Below, piece after piece: positions 33,722 through 43,828 of a stretch of DNA of 64,000 nt. The stretch comes from Pseudomonadota bacterium. GTDB taxonomy: Bacteria; Pseudomonadota; Alphaproteobacteria; Sphingomonadales; Sphingomonadaceae. Numbering within the stretch: position 1 is the first letter of the stretch; the number at the start of each line of letters is the position of its first letter. Made by a program: the position numbers and the translations under genes. The stretch covers positions 62,001 to 126,000 of the forward strand of contig JAIUPN010000001.1 of NCBI GenBank assembly GCA_020160755.1, read 5' to 3'. The notes beneath the pieces are model-generated. The model was not told the origin of the DNA, did no database searches, and saw nothing but the letters and a program-made list of their open reading frames with translations.

Positions 33722-34032
33722 GGATGGGGTTCCGGAAAGCCGTGACGGGTGTGGAGCGCTTCAAGCAGCGGCTTGATGTCGTTCACATATCCGCCATCGG
33801 AAAAGACAAGGGCAGGGAGGTTCTGGTTCGCTTCGCCGATCGCGTCGACGACGAGCGGGCGCGGGCGCGGCCATGGCACGCGGATGACCTCGAGGTGAGT
33901 GGTGCGCTCGGGAAACGCCGCGAGCAGGCCCTCGACGAGGATGCAGTCGCGGCAATAGAAGCTCGACCCCGGAAAGGCGGGATCGTCGAACTCGCGATCG
34001 AGGATGAACAGGCGGTCGGGTGCATCGCTCAT
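33718..34032 (-). CDS. DUF3088-family small protein (thioredoxin-like CxxC)
   Basis: 104 residues from ATG 34032 (MSDAPDRLFIL). The conserved FYCRDCILVEGLLAAFP with a C-R-D-C pair and RVPWPRPRPLV match the DUF3088 family as I know it. The order (strand, CxxC, helix) suggests a thioredoxin-like fold. Its 3' end overlaps the mccA start by 4 bp, and it begins 5 bp after the mccB stop. It therefore lies between the two carboxylase subunit genes in one operon; its function there is unknown. Confidence 0.75.
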   Translation of the reverse strand: MSDAPDRLFILDREFDDPAFPGSSFYCRDCILVEGLLAAFPERTTHLEVIRVPWPRPRPLVVDAIGEANQNLPALVFSDGGYVNDIKPLLEALHTRHGFPEPHP

Positions 34033-34037
34033 CGCCG

Positions 34038-35636
34038 TCACATCCGGAACACGCCGAAGCCGCGGTCTTCGACCGGCGCGTTCAGCGTTGCGGAAAAGGC
34101 GAGGCCGAGCACGTCGCGCGTCTGCGCGGGATCGATGATGCCATCGTCCCACAAGCGCGCGGTGGCGTGATAGGGATTGCCCTCATCCTCATATTTCTGG
34201 CGGATCGGCGCCTTGAAGGCCTCGGTTTCCTCGGGAGTCCATTTGTCGGCGTCGCGGTGGACGGTCGCGAGCACGCTCGCCGCTTGCTCGCCGCCCATCA
34301 CGCTGATCCGGCTGTTAGGCCAGCTGAACAGGAAGCGTGGAGAATAAGCGCGGCCACACATGCCGTAATTGCCCGCGCCGAAACTGCCGCCGATCAGCAC
34401 GGTGATCTTCGGCACCGTCGCCGTGGCGACCGCGGTGACCAGCTTCGCGCCATGCTTGGCGATGCCCTCGGCCTCATACTTACCGCCGACCATGAAACCA
34501 CTGATGTTCTGGAGGAAGAGCAGGGGAATGCGCCGTTGCTGCGCCAGTTCGATGAAATGCGCGCCCTTCACCGCGCTTTCGCTGAACAGCACACCATTGT
34601 TCGCAAGGATCGCGACGGGGATGCCCCAGATATGCGCGAAGCCACAGACGAGTGTTGAGCCGTAATTCGCCTTGAACTCGTGGAACTCGCTGCCATCGAC
34701 GATGCGCGCGATGACTTCGTGGACGTCATAGGGCGCGCGGACATCGTCGGGAACGACGCCGTAAAGCTCTTCGCCGTCATATTTGGGCGGGCGCGGAGCC
34801 TTCATCGGGACCTCGAAGCCCTTGTCCTCGCCGAGGTGGCTGACGATGTCGCGCACGATCGTCAGCGCATGTTCGTCATTCTCGGCGAGGTGATCGACGA
34901 CGCCCGACTTCTTCGCGTGAAGGTCGCCGCCGCCCAGATCTTCGGCGCTGATTTCCTCGCCCGTCGCGGCTTTCACCAGTGGGGGGCCAGCGAGAAAGAT
35001 CGTGCCCTGATTGCGCACGATGACGGTCTCGTCCGACATCGCGGGAACATAAGCGCCGCCTGCGGTGCAGCTGCCCATCACGCATGCGATCTGCGGGATG
35101 CGCTTCGCCGACATGTTGGCCTGATTGAAGAAGATGCGGCCGAAATGGTCGCGGTCGGGAAAGACCTGATCCTGATGCGGCAGGTTCGCGCCGCCGCTGT
35201 CGACGAGGTAGATGCACGGAAGGCGGTTCGCCTCGGCAATCTCCTGCGCGCGAAGATGCTTCTTCACGGTCATCGGATAATAGGTGCCGCCCTTCACCGT
35301 CGCGTCGTTGCACACGATCATGCACTGGCGCCCCGACACCTGCCCGATCCCGCAGATCAGCCCCGCGCCCGGAACTTCGCCGTCATAGAGGTCGTTCGCG
35401 GCGAGCTGGCCGATTTCGAGGAAGGGCGCGCCCGGATCGAGCAGCCGTTCGACGCGCTCGCGCGGCAGCAATTTGCCGCGGCTCGTGTGGCGCTCGCGCG
35501 ACTTTTCGTTGCCGCCGAGCGCTGCTTCGGCGACCGCCGTGCGCAGCGCGTCGGTCAGCGCGCGGTTATGCGCGCTGCGGGTGCGATATTCGTCGCTGTC
35601 GGCGTTGATGCTCGTGCCAAGAACCGGTGCGCTCAC
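34038..35636 (-). CDS. mccB: 3-methylcrotonyl-CoA carboxylase beta (carboxyltransferase) subunit
   Basis: 532 residues of the crotonase-fold acyl-CoA carboxyltransferase family. It shows the N-terminal [17 protein letters not shown], then oxyanion-type glycines in [16 protein letters not shown] and in [18 protein letters not shown]. The FGxxGYG-like [20 protein letters not shown] segment is characteristic of MCC/PCC beta. It works with the alpha subunit to carboxylate 3-methylcrotonyl-CoA in leucine degradation (inferred). It is divergent from the M13 peptidase gene across 146 bp. Confidence 0.9.
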   Translation of the reverse strand: MSAPVLGTSINADSDEYRTRSAHNRALTDALRTAVAEAALGGNEKSRERHTSRGKLLPRERVERLLDPGAPFLEIGQLAANDLYDGEVPGAGLICGIGQVSGRQCMIVCNDATVKGGTYYPMTVKKHLRAQEIAEANRLPCIYLVDSGGANLPHQDQVFPDRDHFGRIFFNQANMSAKRIPQIACVMGSCTAGGAYVPAMSDETVIVRNQGTIFLAGPPLVKAATGEEISAEDLGGGDLHAKKSGVVDHLAENDEHALTIVRDIVSHLGEDKGFEVPMKAPRPPKYDGEELYGVVPDDVRAPYDVHEVIARIVDGSEFHEFKANYGSTLVCGFAHIWGIPVAILANNGVLFSESAVKGAHFIELAQQRRIPLLFLQNISGFMVGGKYEAEGIAKHGAKLVTAVATATVPKITVLIGGSFGAGNYGMCGRAYSPRFLFSWPNSRISVMGGEQAASVLATVHRDADKWTPEETEAFKAPIRQKYEDEGNPYHATARLWDDGIIDPAQTRDVLGLAFSATLNAPVEDRGFGVFRM

Positions 35637-35782
35637 TGTACAGTCTCTCCCTGAAATCGGTTCGGAACTAACCCGTCGCTCGTCGATTGAAAAGCGCAGC
35701 AGGCCGAAAATGGTTGGAATTGAAACCGGATTTTCCCACGCGTCGGCGGCCTGTCTTTCCGTGACAAGATAAGGTCATTCCG

Positions 35783-37864
35783 ATGAAAAAAGCTGTCTTT
35801 GCCGTTCTTCTGTCCACCGCCGCGGTTCTCGCGGGTCCCGTCGCCTGTAGCAGCGGCAAGGACAGCTCCGCCGCCTATACCGTGGGAACCGATATCGGGA
35901 TCAGCAAGGCCGCGATGGAGACGGGCGTGAAGCCCGGCGACGACTTCTACGCCTATGCCAACGGCAATTGGGACAAGGCGACCGAAATTCCCGCCGACCG
36001 CTCGTCGATCGGCGCCTTTTACGTCGCGCAGCTCGAAACCGAGAAGCGGAACCGCGAACTGATCGACGCGATCGTCAAGGGCCACGCCGCGGCCGACACC
36101 AACGAAGGCCGCATTGCCGCCTTCTACAAGGCCTTTACCAATGTGAAGGCGATCGATGCCGCGGGCATGAAGCCCGTCGCCGCCGACCTCGCGCGCTTTG
36201 CGGCGATCAGCGACAAGGCTGGCCTGTCGAAGGTTCTCGGCGAACAGCTTCGCGCCGACGTCGATCCGCTCAACGCCACAAACTTCCAGACCGAAAATCT
36301 GTTCGGCGTTTTCGTGACGCAGGGGCTTGCGACCCCGGGCGACGTCATCCCCTATCTCTTGCAGGGCGGGCTTGGGATGCCCGAGCGCGAATATTATCTG
36401 TCGGCCGACCCCAAGATGGCGACGATCCGCACCGCTTATCAGGCCTATATCGCCAAGCTGCTGACCGCTGCTGGCCAGTCGGACGCCGCCGCGAAGGCGA
36501 AGCGCGTCTATGACCTCGAGGTCAAGATCGCCAAAGCCCACGCGACGCGCGAGCAGAGCGAAGACTTCACCAAGTCGGCCGACGTCTGGGCGAAAGCCGA
36601 TTTCGCCAAGAAGGCGCCTGGCATCGACTGGCCCGCGTTCATGAGCGCGGCGAAGCTCCACGGCGCCGCAAAGTTCGGCGCCTATCATGCGAGCGCGATC
36701 ACCGGCCTGTCGGCACTCGTCGCATCCGAACCGCTCGATGCGTGGAAGGACTGGCTCGCCTTCCATCAGATCAACAGTCATAGCGACGTACTGCCCAGCG
36801 CGATCGACAGCGCGCATTTCGCCTTCTACGGCACGACGATGGCCGGCACGCCGCAGCAGCGCGGCCGCGAAAAGCGCGCGCTCGACGCGCTCGACGTCTA
36901 TCTCGGCGATGCGGTGGGCAAGGCCTACGCCGACAAATATTTCCCCGCCTCGGCGAAGGCCGAAGTCGGCGACATGGTGAAGAATATCAAGTCCGCCTTT
37001 GCGACCCGGGTGAACACGATCGACTGGATGGCGCCCGAAACCAAGAAGGAAGCGATCAAGAAGGTCGAAACCATTGCCGTGGGGGTGGGCTATCCCGACA
37101 CGTGGCGCGACTATGGCAGCTACACTGTCGGCACCGACGCCTATGCGAACGAGGTTGCCGGGCAGAAGGCCGAATATGCGCACCAACTCGCCAAGATCGG
37201 CAAGCCGATGGACAAGGGCGAATGGTGGATGGTCCCGCAGACGGTCAACGCCGTGAACCTGCCGGTCCAGAATGCGCTGAACTTCCCCGCGGCAATCCTG
37301 CAGCCGCCCTTCTTCAACGCCAAGGCCGACCCCGCGTTCAACTATGGCGCGATCGGCGCCGTCATCGGCCACGAGATCAGCCACAGCTTCGACAATAATG
37401 GCGCGGCCTTCGATTCGACCGGCGCGCTGCGCAACTGGTGGACCCCGGCGGACCTTGCGAAGTTCAATGCCGCGGGCGACGCGCTCGCCGCACAGTTCGA
37501 CACGTACAAGCCGTTTCCCGACCTTGCGATCAACGGCAAGCTGACGCTGGGCGAGAATATTGCTGACGTCGCCGGACTTCAGGCGGCGTATGATGCGTAC
37601 CGCGCGTCGCTGGGCGGCAAGGAGGCGCCGGTGATCGACGGCTTCACCGGCGATCAGCGTTTCTTCATCGCCTTTGCGCAGACCTGGGCGACCAAGATGC
37701 GCGCCGAGGCGCTGCGTGCGCGCGTCGCGACCGACGGCCATGCGCCGGGCATGTACCGCGCGCTGACGGTGCGGAACCTCGACGCCTGGTACAAGGCGTT
37801 CGACGTCAAGGAAGGCGACAAGCTTTACCTCGCGCCCGACAAGCGGGTGCGCGTCTGGGGCTGA
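35783..37864 (+). CDS. M13-family (neprilysin-like) metallopeptidase
   Basis: A 693-residue exported peptidase. The N-terminal signal MKKAVFAVLLSTAAVLAG has a Cys shortly after (VACSSG), so it is either a lipoprotein or a cleaved protein. The zinc motif is VIGHEISHSFD (His530, Glu531, His534). The third ligand region is LGENIADVAGL (about Glu591), and the NAxY-like QNALNFPA substrate segment lies upstream of the zinc site. It degrades small peptides in the periplasm. It stands alone between two minus-strand operons. Confidence 0.92.
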   Translation: MKKAVFAVLLSTAAVLAGPVACSSGKDSSAAYTVGTDIGISKAAMETGVKPGDDFYAYANGNWDKATEIPADRSSIGAFYVAQLETEKRNRELIDAIVKGHAAADTNEGRIAAFYKAFTNVKAIDAAGMKPVAADLARFAAISDKAGLSKVLGEQLRADVDPLNATNFQTENLFGVFVTQGLATPGDVIPYLLQGGLGMPEREYYLSADPKMATIRTAYQAYIAKLLTAAGQSDAAAKAKRVYDLEVKIAKAHATREQSEDFTKSADVWAKADFAKKAPGIDWPAFMSAAKLHGAAKFGAYHASAITGLSALVASEPLDAWKDWLAFHQINSHSDVLPSAIDSAHFAFYGTTMAGTPQQRGREKRALDALDVYLGDAVGKAYADKYFPASAKAEVGDMVKNIKSAFATRVNTIDWMAPETKKEAIKKVETIAVGVGYPDTWRDYGSYTVGTDAYANEVAGQKAEYAHQLAKIGKPMDKGEWWMVPQTVNAVNLPVQNALNFPAAILQPPFFNAKADPAFNYGAIGAVIGHEISHSFDNNGAAFDSTGALRNWWTPADLAKFNAAGDALAAQFDTYKPFPDLAINGKLTLGENIADVAGLQAAYDAYRASLGGKEAPVIDGFTGDQRFFIAFAQTWATKMRAEALRARVATDGHAPGMYRALTVRNLDAWYKAFDVKEGDKLYLAPDKRVRVWG

Positions 37865-37881
37865 TGAAGCGGGGCGGGGCG

Positions 37882-38160
37882 TCATGCTCCGCCCTCATTC
37901 TTTGCTTCGGGTTTCCTGCGGATCAGGTGGCTGTAGACGCCGACCAGATTGATGCAGAGCAGCGCGACATTCTGCCAGCCGATGCCTTCGCTGTCGGGCT
38001 GGAGAAACCCCCACGCGATCAGCGCAAGGCTGCTCGTCACGAAGATGACGAACGCCCAGCCGTTCCACCGTTCGCCGAGGTTGAGCGAGACGAGCAGCGC
38101 CGCGAGCGTTGCCGCGGCGGCGCCGTAATATTGCAGCGCGTCGAGCAGGGCCTCGCTCAT
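37882..38160 (-). CDS. Small membrane protein of unknown function
   Basis: 92 residues with three hydrophobic segments (about 12-27, 35-52, 62-80) and a basic, charged C-terminus (IRRKPEAKNEGG). No family is recognised. Its ATG overlaps the stop of the short VOC-like frame upstream (ATGA), so it is the last gene of the ivd transcript. Confidence 0.65.
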   Translation of the reverse strand: MSEALLDALQYYGAAAATLAALLVSLNLGERWNGWAFVIFVTSSLALIAWGFLQPDSEGIGWQNVALLCINLVGVYSHLIRRKPEAKNEGGA

Positions 38161-38291
38161 GCGCCGGTCGCCCCGAACACATATTCGGGCTTCAACCCGT
38201 CGGGATCGGCGAAGAAGACCGCATAACAGGTCGGGCCATAGCGGGCCTTGCCGGAAACCGTCAGGTCGATGGGATGGACCAGCCCGCGCAT
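38157..38291 (-). pseudogene. Remnant of a VOC (glyoxalase-fold) protein, 44 residues
   Basis: The frame from ATG 38291 encodes only 44 residues, ending in YAVFFADPDGLKPEYVFG. This is the typical last strand of a vicinal-oxygen-chelate domain (YAVFFxDPDGxKxE). The N-terminal two-thirds of such a domain is absent, so this is a truncated remnant or a rare mini-protein. It is nonetheless tightly packed: 2 bp after one gene and overlapping the next by ATGA. Confidence 0.55.
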
Positions 38292-38293
38292 GG

Positions 38294-38644
38294 TCAGGCC
38301 AACGCGCCGATCAGCGCAAGGATCCCCGCGCCGCTGAGCGCAGGCCATGCGATATGGCGGCCCTTCGTATAGGCGGCGTCGAACAGCCCGGCGGCGAGCC
38401 AGCCCCCGCCGACGACGACCAGCAGGGTTTGCGGTGTGCCGGGCCATGCGACCGCGGCGGCCGAAATCAGCATCAGCACCGACGTCGCATGCCAGGCAAA
38501 ACCGACGATCCGTCGCGCGATGGGATCGGCGAGCGGACCTTCGCCGGCGCGAAGCAGCGGCACGATCAGCCGCCGGTAACCCAGCACCGAATGAACCCCG
38601 GCCGTCGTCACCATGAAGGCGGCCGACAGCCAGAGCCAGATCAC
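38294..38644 (-). CDS. Small membrane protein coupled to ivd
   Basis: 116 residues starting at GTG 38644, which overlaps the ivd stop (GTGA). Three to four hydrophobic segments are separated by a basic loop ([10 protein letters not shown]) and ARRIVG. The C-terminus is Ala/Gly/Leu-rich. No family is recognised. Overlap with ivd implies translational coupling, but a role in leucine catabolism is not evident. Confidence 0.65.
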   Translation of the reverse strand: MIWLWLSAAFMVTTAGVHSVLGYRRLIVPLLRAGEGPLADPIARRIVGFAWHATSVLMLISAAAVAWPGTPQTLLVVVGGGWLAAGLFDAAYTKGRHIAWPALSGAGILALIGALA

Positions 38645-39810
38645 GCGCCGGCGCCGATCAGTTCGCGCCCGATCAGCATCCGGCGAATCTCGTTCGTGCC
38701 CGCGCCGATGTCGAGAAGCTTGGCGTCGCGCCAGTAGCGCTCGACCGGCCAGTCCTTGGTGTAACCCGCGCCGCCCAATGCCTGGATCGCTTCGCCTGCG
38801 ACCTTCACCGCGCTCTCGCTTGCCAGCAGGATGCAGCCCGCGGCGTCGAAGCGCGTCGTCTGTCCGGCGTCGCATGCCTTGGCGACGTTGTAGACGTAGG
38901 AACGCGCCGACTGGAGTGCGACATACATGTCGGCGACCTTCGCCTGCATCAGCTGGAACGAGCCGATCGGCTTGCCGAACTGCTTGCGCTCGCGGACGTA
39001 GGGAATGACGGTGTCGAGACACGCCTGCATGATGCCGAGCTGGAGCCCTGCAAGCACGACGCGCTCATAGTCGAGCCCCGACATCAACACGCCGACGCCG
39101 CCATTTTCGGGTCCCATCACCTGTTCTTCGGACACTTCGCAGTCGGTGAAAACGAGTTCGGCGGTCGGCGAACCGCGCATACCCACCTTGTCGATCTTTT
39201 GCCCGATGGCGAACCCCGGCATATCCTTTTCGATCAGGAACGCCGTGATGCCGCGCGAGCCGGCTTCGGGGCTGGTCTTGGCATAGACGACCAGCGTGTC
39301 GGCGCAGGTCGCGTTGGTGATCCAGAATTTGGTGCCGTTGAGGACATAGCCGCCGCCCTTCTTTTCGGCCTTCAGCTTCATCGACACGACGTCGCTGCCG
39401 GCGCCGGCCTCGGACATGGCGAGGCTGCCGACATGCTCGCCGCTGATCAGCTTGGGGAGATATTTGGCCTTCTGTCCGGCGGTGCCCCAGCGGCGGATCT
39501 GGTTGACGCAAAGGTTCGAGTGCGCGCCGTAGGAGAGGCCGATCGCGCCCGATGCGCGCGACACTTCCTCGACCGCGATGACATGCTCGAGATAGCCGAG
39601 GCCGAGGCCACCGAACTCTTCCTCGACGGTGATGCCGTGCAGGCCGAGGTCGCCCATCTGGGTCCACAATTCGTCGCGCGGGAACCAGTCTTCTGCGTCA
39701 GCTTTGGCGGCAAGCGGTGCGATCTGTTCGTCGGCGAAGCGGGCGGTGGTGTCGCGAATCATGTCGGCGGTTTCGCCGAGCGCGAAATCGAAATCGGGGG
39801 TGGCGCGCAT
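38641..39810 (-). CDS. ivd: Isovaleryl-CoA dehydrogenase
   Basis: 389 residues of the acyl-CoA dehydrogenase family. The catalytic Glu is at residue 249 in [10 protein letters not shown], the position diagnostic of isovaleryl-CoA dehydrogenase. The usual Glu site near the C-terminus reads [10 protein letters not shown] instead. FAD motifs [10 protein letters not shown] and FWITNA are present, and [16 protein letters not shown] closes the domain. It oxidises isovaleryl-CoA to 3-methylcrotonyl-CoA, the substrate of the MCC genes downstream. It is divergent from a LysR gene across 102 bp. Confidence 0.93.
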   Translation of the reverse strand: MRATPDFDFALGETADMIRDTTARFADEQIAPLAAKADAEDWFPRDELWTQMGDLGLHGITVEEEFGGLGLGYLEHVIAVEEVSRASGAIGLSYGAHSNLCVNQIRRWGTAGQKAKYLPKLISGEHVGSLAMSEAGAGSDVVSMKLKAEKKGGGYVLNGTKFWITNATCADTLVVYAKTSPEAGSRGITAFLIEKDMPGFAIGQKIDKVGMRGSPTAELVFTDCEVSEEQVMGPENGGVGVLMSGLDYERVVLAGLQLGIMQACLDTVIPYVRERKQFGKPIGSFQLMQAKVADMYVALQSARSYVYNVAKACDAGQTTRFDAAGCILLASESAVKVAGEAIQALGGAGYTKDWPVERYWRDAKLLDIGAGTNEIRRMLIGRELIGAGA

Positions 39811-39912
39811 GGATTACCTATCGATCGAAGGGGCGGGACAGGCGGCGAGTGTGCATCAAAATCCCATCATATGGAAATTGAAACAGGGCGAGATTTGGCA
39901 TAAGAAAAATTT

Positions 39913-40815
39913 ATGATAAAGCGCGCCCACATCCGCCAGTTCCTTGCCGTCGTCGACGCCGGCAGTTTTACGCAGGCGGCGCTGCGAATCCGCGTTACCC
40001 AGCCGGCGCTCTCGACGGGGGTCGCCGAACTCGAGAAGCTCGTCGGTACGCCGCTGTTCATTCGCAATCGCCGTCAGATCCGGCTGACCGAGGCGGGCGG
40101 GCGTTTTCTGCCGATCGCGCGCGATCTGGACCGCGGCTTTCGTGCCGCCGACGGCTTCGGTCGCGCGGACGACCGTCAGGCAGCCGAGCTCAAGCTGGGC
40201 GTGATCCGCTCGGCGCCCGCGGAGCTGTTGCAGGCGATCGCCGCGGCTCTGCGACCCGGCTTCGCGATCGAGCTGGTCGAAAACAGCGATTCCGAACTGC
40301 GCGCCGCGCTCGGCAGCGGCCGGATCCACATCGCGCTGGTGCCGCTGCGCGCAGGTGAGCGGGGCGGGCATGTCCTGCCGCTCTATGAGGAGCCGCTTGC
40401 GATGTTTATCGCCTCGGACCACCCGCTCGCCGGGCGCATCGAGGTCGGCCCAGAGGAACTCGCCGCCGAAACGATGATCGCGCGTCGCTCGTGCGAATTT
40501 CTCGATGCGACGAGCCGTTTCTTCACGCGTCACGGCGTCCGCCCGCGCTTTGCGCTACGCAGCGACAGCGACGAGCGCTGTCTGCGCATGGTTGCCGCCG
40601 GCGTCGGGATCACCACCGCGCCCGTCTCGCTTGCGATCGACGGCATCGTGCCGCTCAAGGTTGCGGGCTATGATTTTCGCCGCGAACTCGGACTGGTTGC
40701 CGACCCCGCGTGGAGCAGCCTGCCCGAAGTGGAGGCGCGGCTTGCGCATGCGCTCGAAACAATTGGTGCGATCGCGGCCGAATGGCGGCAGACGAAGGTC
40801 GATATCGCGGCATGA
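39913..40815 (+). CDS. LysR-family transcriptional regulator
   Basis: 300 residues. The N-terminal winged helix has AHIRQFLAVVDAGSFTQAA and VTQPALSTGVAELEKLVGTPLF, followed by a two-lobed effector domain (about 95-295). Divergent placement from ivd suggests it may control that promoter, although the LiuR-like regulator is the more usual one. The AT-rich 102-bp gap has LysR-like T-N11-A candidates, none convincing. Confidence 0.85.
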   Translation: MIKRAHIRQFLAVVDAGSFTQAALRIRVTQPALSTGVAELEKLVGTPLFIRNRRQIRLTEAGGRFLPIARDLDRGFRAADGFGRADDRQAAELKLGVIRSAPAELLQAIAAALRPGFAIELVENSDSELRAALGSGRIHIALVPLRAGERGGHVLPLYEEPLAMFIASDHPLAGRIEVGPEELAAETMIARRSCEFLDATSRFFTRHGVRPRFALRSDSDERCLRMVAAGVGITTAPVSLAIDGIVPLKVAGYDFRRELGLVADPAWSSLPEVEARLAHALETIGAIAAEWRQTKVDIAA

Positions 40816-40907
40816 TCGAGCGGCTTCACAAGTCTGGCTTGCAGCGCCCAAAGGCCATAATGTTTGCCCGTCCAAGGGGCGCGGCGTTACGGCGACCTCC
40901 TCCATCC

Positions 40908-40921
40908 CGTCCATTTGGACG
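40908..40921. promoter_or_regulatory. Inverted repeat upstream of cysD
   Basis: CGTCCATTTGGACG has perfect 5-base arms around ATTT, 62 bp before the cysD start. It is a possible operator for sulfate-assimilation control; there is no further support in the sequence. Confidence 0.3.
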
Positions 40922-40983
40922 TATGACAGAATGAACAAGACGCTATTCCGCTGCCCGACGGCGGAAGTGTGAGGAGGCGAAGT

Positions 40984-41913
40984 TTGGTATCGTCTGATCT
41001 GCAGACAGAATCGCTGGAATTGACGCATCTCGACCGGCTAGAGGCCGAGAGCATCCATATCATGCGCGAAGTGATGGCCGACGCGGCCAAGCCCGTGATG
41101 CTGTACAGCGTGGGCAAGGACAGCGCGGTGATGCTCCATCTCGCGCGCAAGGCCTTCTATCCCTCGCCCCCGCCGTTTCCGTTGCTCCATGTCGACACGA
41201 CGTGGAAATTCCGGGCGATGTACGAGCTGCGCGACCGCATGGCGGCCGAGAGCGGCATGGAATTGCTCGTCTACCAGAACCCCGAAGCGAAGGAGCACGG
41301 GATCAATCCGTTCGACCATGGTCCGCTCCATACCGACATGTGGAAGACCGAGGGGCTGAAGCAGGCGCTCGACCTTCACGGTTTCGACGTCGCCTTCGGA
41401 GGCGCGCGGCGCGACGAGGAAAAGAGCCGCGCGAAGGAACGCATCTTCTCCTTCCGCACCGCGTCGCACGGCTGGGACCCGAAGAAGCAGCGCCCCGAGC
41501 TCTGGAACCTCTACAACGCCCGCAAGGCGAAGGGGGAGAGCATCCGCGTCTTCCCGATCTCGAACTGGACCGAGCTCGATATCTGGCAATATATCGCGCG
41601 CGAAAATATCCCGATCGTCCCGCTCTATTTCGCCGCGCCGCGCCCGACCGTGGAGCGCGACGGGCTGCTGCTGATGGTCGACGACGATCGCTTCCCGCTG
41701 CTGCCCGGCGAAACGCCCGTCGAGCGCTCGGTGCGCTTTCGTACCCTTGGCTGCTACCCGCTAACGGGCGCGGTCGAGAGCGAGGCCAGCACGCTGTCCG
41801 AGGTCATTCAGGAAATGCTGCTCACCACCACCAGCGAGCGGCAGGGCCGCATCATCGACAAGGATGGCGGCGACGCGTCGATGGAGAAGAAGAAGCAGGA
41901 GGGGTATTTCTGA
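40984..41913 (+). CDS. cysD: Sulfate adenylyltransferase subunit 2
   Basis: About 309 residues from TTG 40984; AGGAGG at 40972-40977 with a 6-base gap decides this start over an upstream in-frame GTG. The PP-loop is [11 protein letters not shown] and [28 protein letters not shown] and [16 protein letters not shown] are typical CysD segments. It forms APS from ATP and sulfate together with CysN. The stop overlaps the cysNC ATG by one base (TGATG). Confidence 0.95.
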   Translation: MVSSDLQTESLELTHLDRLEAESIHIMREVMADAAKPVMLYSVGKDSAVMLHLARKAFYPSPPPFPLLHVDTTWKFRAMYELRDRMAAESGMELLVYQNPEAKEHGINPFDHGPLHTDMWKTEGLKQALDLHGFDVAFGGARRDEEKSRAKERIFSFRTASHGWDPKKQRPELWNLYNARKAKGESIRVFPISNWTELDIWQYIARENIPIVPLYFAAPRPTVERDGLLLMVDDDRFPLLPGETPVERSVRFRTLGCYPLTGAVESEASTLSEVIQEMLLTTTSERQGRIIDKDGGDASMEKKKQEGYF

Positions 41914-43826
41914 TGCCCAATACTCCGGACACGCCTGTCTACGTCACTGACGCGCTGATCGCCGAGGATATCGACGCCTATCTCGCTGGCCACGAGAAAA
42001 AGTCGCTGCTGCGCTTTATCACCTGCGGATCGGTCGACGACGGCAAATCGACGCTGATCGGGCGCCTGCTGTATGACTCGAAGATGATCTTCGAGGATCA
42101 ACTCGCCGCGCTCGAAGCCGATAGCAAGCGCGTCGGGACGCAAGGGCAGGAGATCGATTTCGCGCTGCTCGTCGACGGCCTCGCCGCCGAGCGCGAGCAG
42201 GGGATCACGATCGACGTCGCCTATCGGTTTTTCACGACCGAGAAGCGCAAATTCATCGTCGCCGACACGCCGGGGCACGAGCAGTACACGCGCAACATGG
42301 TCACCGGTGCCTCGACCGCCGACCTCGCGGTGATCCTGATCGACGCACGCAAGGGTGTGCTCACCCAGACGCGCCGCCACAGCTTCCTCGCGCACCTGAT
42401 CGGCATCAAGCATATCGTGCTCGCGGTGAACAAGATGGACCTTGTCGGATACGACAAGAGTGTCTTCGACCGCATCACGCTGGCGTACCGCGCGTTCGCG
42501 AGCGAGATCGGCATCACGAACTTCACCGCGATCCCGATCTCGGGGTTCAAGGGCGACAATATCACCGCGCTGTCGGGCAATACGCCTTGGTTCAAGGGCC
42601 CGGCGCTGATCGAGCATCTCGAAAATGTCGAGATCGGCGCGGCCGCCGACGAGGCGAAGCCGTTCCGCCTGCCGGTACAATGGGTCAATCGCCCGAACCT
42701 CGATTTCCGCGGCTTCTCAGGGCAACTTGCGAGCGGCAAGGTTCGACCCGGCGACGCCGTGCGCATCCTGCCCAGCGGCAAGACGACGAACGTCGAGCGC
42801 ATCGTCACTCTTGATGGCGACCTCGACGAAGCCGTTGCGGGGCAGTCGGTTACGCTGACGCTGGCCGACGAGGTGGACTGCTCGCGCGGGGATGTTATCG
42901 CCGCCGCCGACGCGCCGCCCGAAGCCGCCGACCAGTTCGAGGCGACGCTCGTGTGGATGGCCGACGAGGCGATGATCGCGGGCCGCGCCTATTGGCTCAA
43001 GCTTGCGACGCAAAGCGTCTCTGCGACGATCCAGCCGCCGAAGTACGAGATCAACGTCAACACGCTCGACCATCTCGCGGCGAAGACGCTCGAACTCAAT
43101 GGCATCGGTGTCGTCGAGCTGTCGACCGACAAACCGATCACCTTCGAGGCCTATGGCGACAACCGCACGCTCGGTGGTTTCATTCTGATCGACAAGCTGA
43201 CCAACGCGACCGTTGCGGCGGGAATGCTGCACTTCAGCCTGCGCCGCGCGCAGAATGTCCATTGGCAGGCGACCGACATCGACCGCGACATGCGCGCGAA
43301 CCTCAAGAACCAGCGCCCCGCGTTGCTGTGGTTCACCGGCCTGTCGGGATCGGGCAAGTCGACGATCGCGAACCTCGTCGAAAAGAAGCTGCACCGGATG
43401 AACCGGCACAGCTTCCTGCTCGACGGCGACAATGTCCGCCACGGGCTCAACCGCGACCTCGGGTTCACCGAGGCCGACCGGATCGAGAATATCCGCCGCG
43501 TCGGCGAGGTCGCGAAGCTGATGAGCGACGCCGGCCTCATCGTCATCACCGCCTTCATCTCGCCTTTCCGCGCGGAACGCGAGATGGTGCGCGGCATGTT
43601 GCCCGAAGGCGAGTTTATCGAGGTCTTCATCGACACCCCGTTAGCCGAGGCCGAGCGCCGCGACGTGAAGGGTCTTTACAAAAAGGCGCGCGCCGGACAG
43701 CTCAAGAATTTCACCGGGATCGACAGCCCCTATGAGGCGCCCGAGCATCCCGAAATCCGGATCGACACGACCGCGATGACGCCCGAAGAGGCGGCGGACC
43801 TGATCATCGACCGTTTGCTGGGATAG
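41913..43826 (+). CDS. cysNC: Bifunctional sulfate adenylyltransferase subunit 1 / APS kinase
   Basis: 637 residues. The N-terminal EF-Tu-like GTPase (about 1-430) shows G1 [10 protein letters not shown]3 DTPGHEQY and G4 NKMD. The C-terminal APS kinase (about 455-637) has the P-loop GLSGSGKST and [17 protein letters not shown]. The fusion yields APS and then PAPS. It is placed between cysD and cysQ in one operon. Confidence 0.95.
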   Translation: MPNTPDTPVYVTDALIAEDIDAYLAGHEKKSLLRFITCGSVDDGKSTLIGRLLYDSKMIFEDQLAALEADSKRVGTQGQEIDFALLVDGLAAEREQGITIDVAYRFFTTEKRKFIVADTPGHEQYTRNMVTGASTADLAVILIDARKGVLTQTRRHSFLAHLIGIKHIVLAVNKMDLVGYDKSVFDRITLAYRAFASEIGITNFTAIPISGFKGDNITALSGNTPWFKGPALIEHLENVEIGAAADEAKPFRLPVQWVNRPNLDFRGFSGQLASGKVRPGDAVRILPSGKTTNVERIVTLDGDLDEAVAGQSVTLTLADEVDCSRGDVIAAADAPPEAADQFEATLVWMADEAMIAGRAYWLKLATQSVSATIQPPKYEINVNTLDHLAAKTLELNGIGVVELSTDKPITFEAYGDNRTLGGFILIDKLTNATVAAGMLHFSLRRAQNVHWQATDIDRDMRANLKNQRPALLWFTGLSGSGKSTIANLVEKKLHRMNRHSFLLDGDNVRHGLNRDLGFTEADRIENIRRVGEVAKLMSDAGLIVITAFISPFRAEREMVRGMLPEGEFIEVFIDTPLAEAERRDVKGLYKKARAGQLKNFTGIDSPYEAPEHPEIRIDTTAMTPEEAADLIIDRLLG

Positions 43827-43828
43827 AT

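Noticed and set aside
35633..37885. 750-codon minus-strand frame opposite the M13 peptidase gene
   Set aside because: Antisense shadow; the peptidase has signal peptide and zinc motif.
41202..41912. Long 5' extension of the cysNC frame through cysD
   Set aside because: Out-of-frame reading of cysD; the proper ATG at 41913 overlaps the cysD stop.
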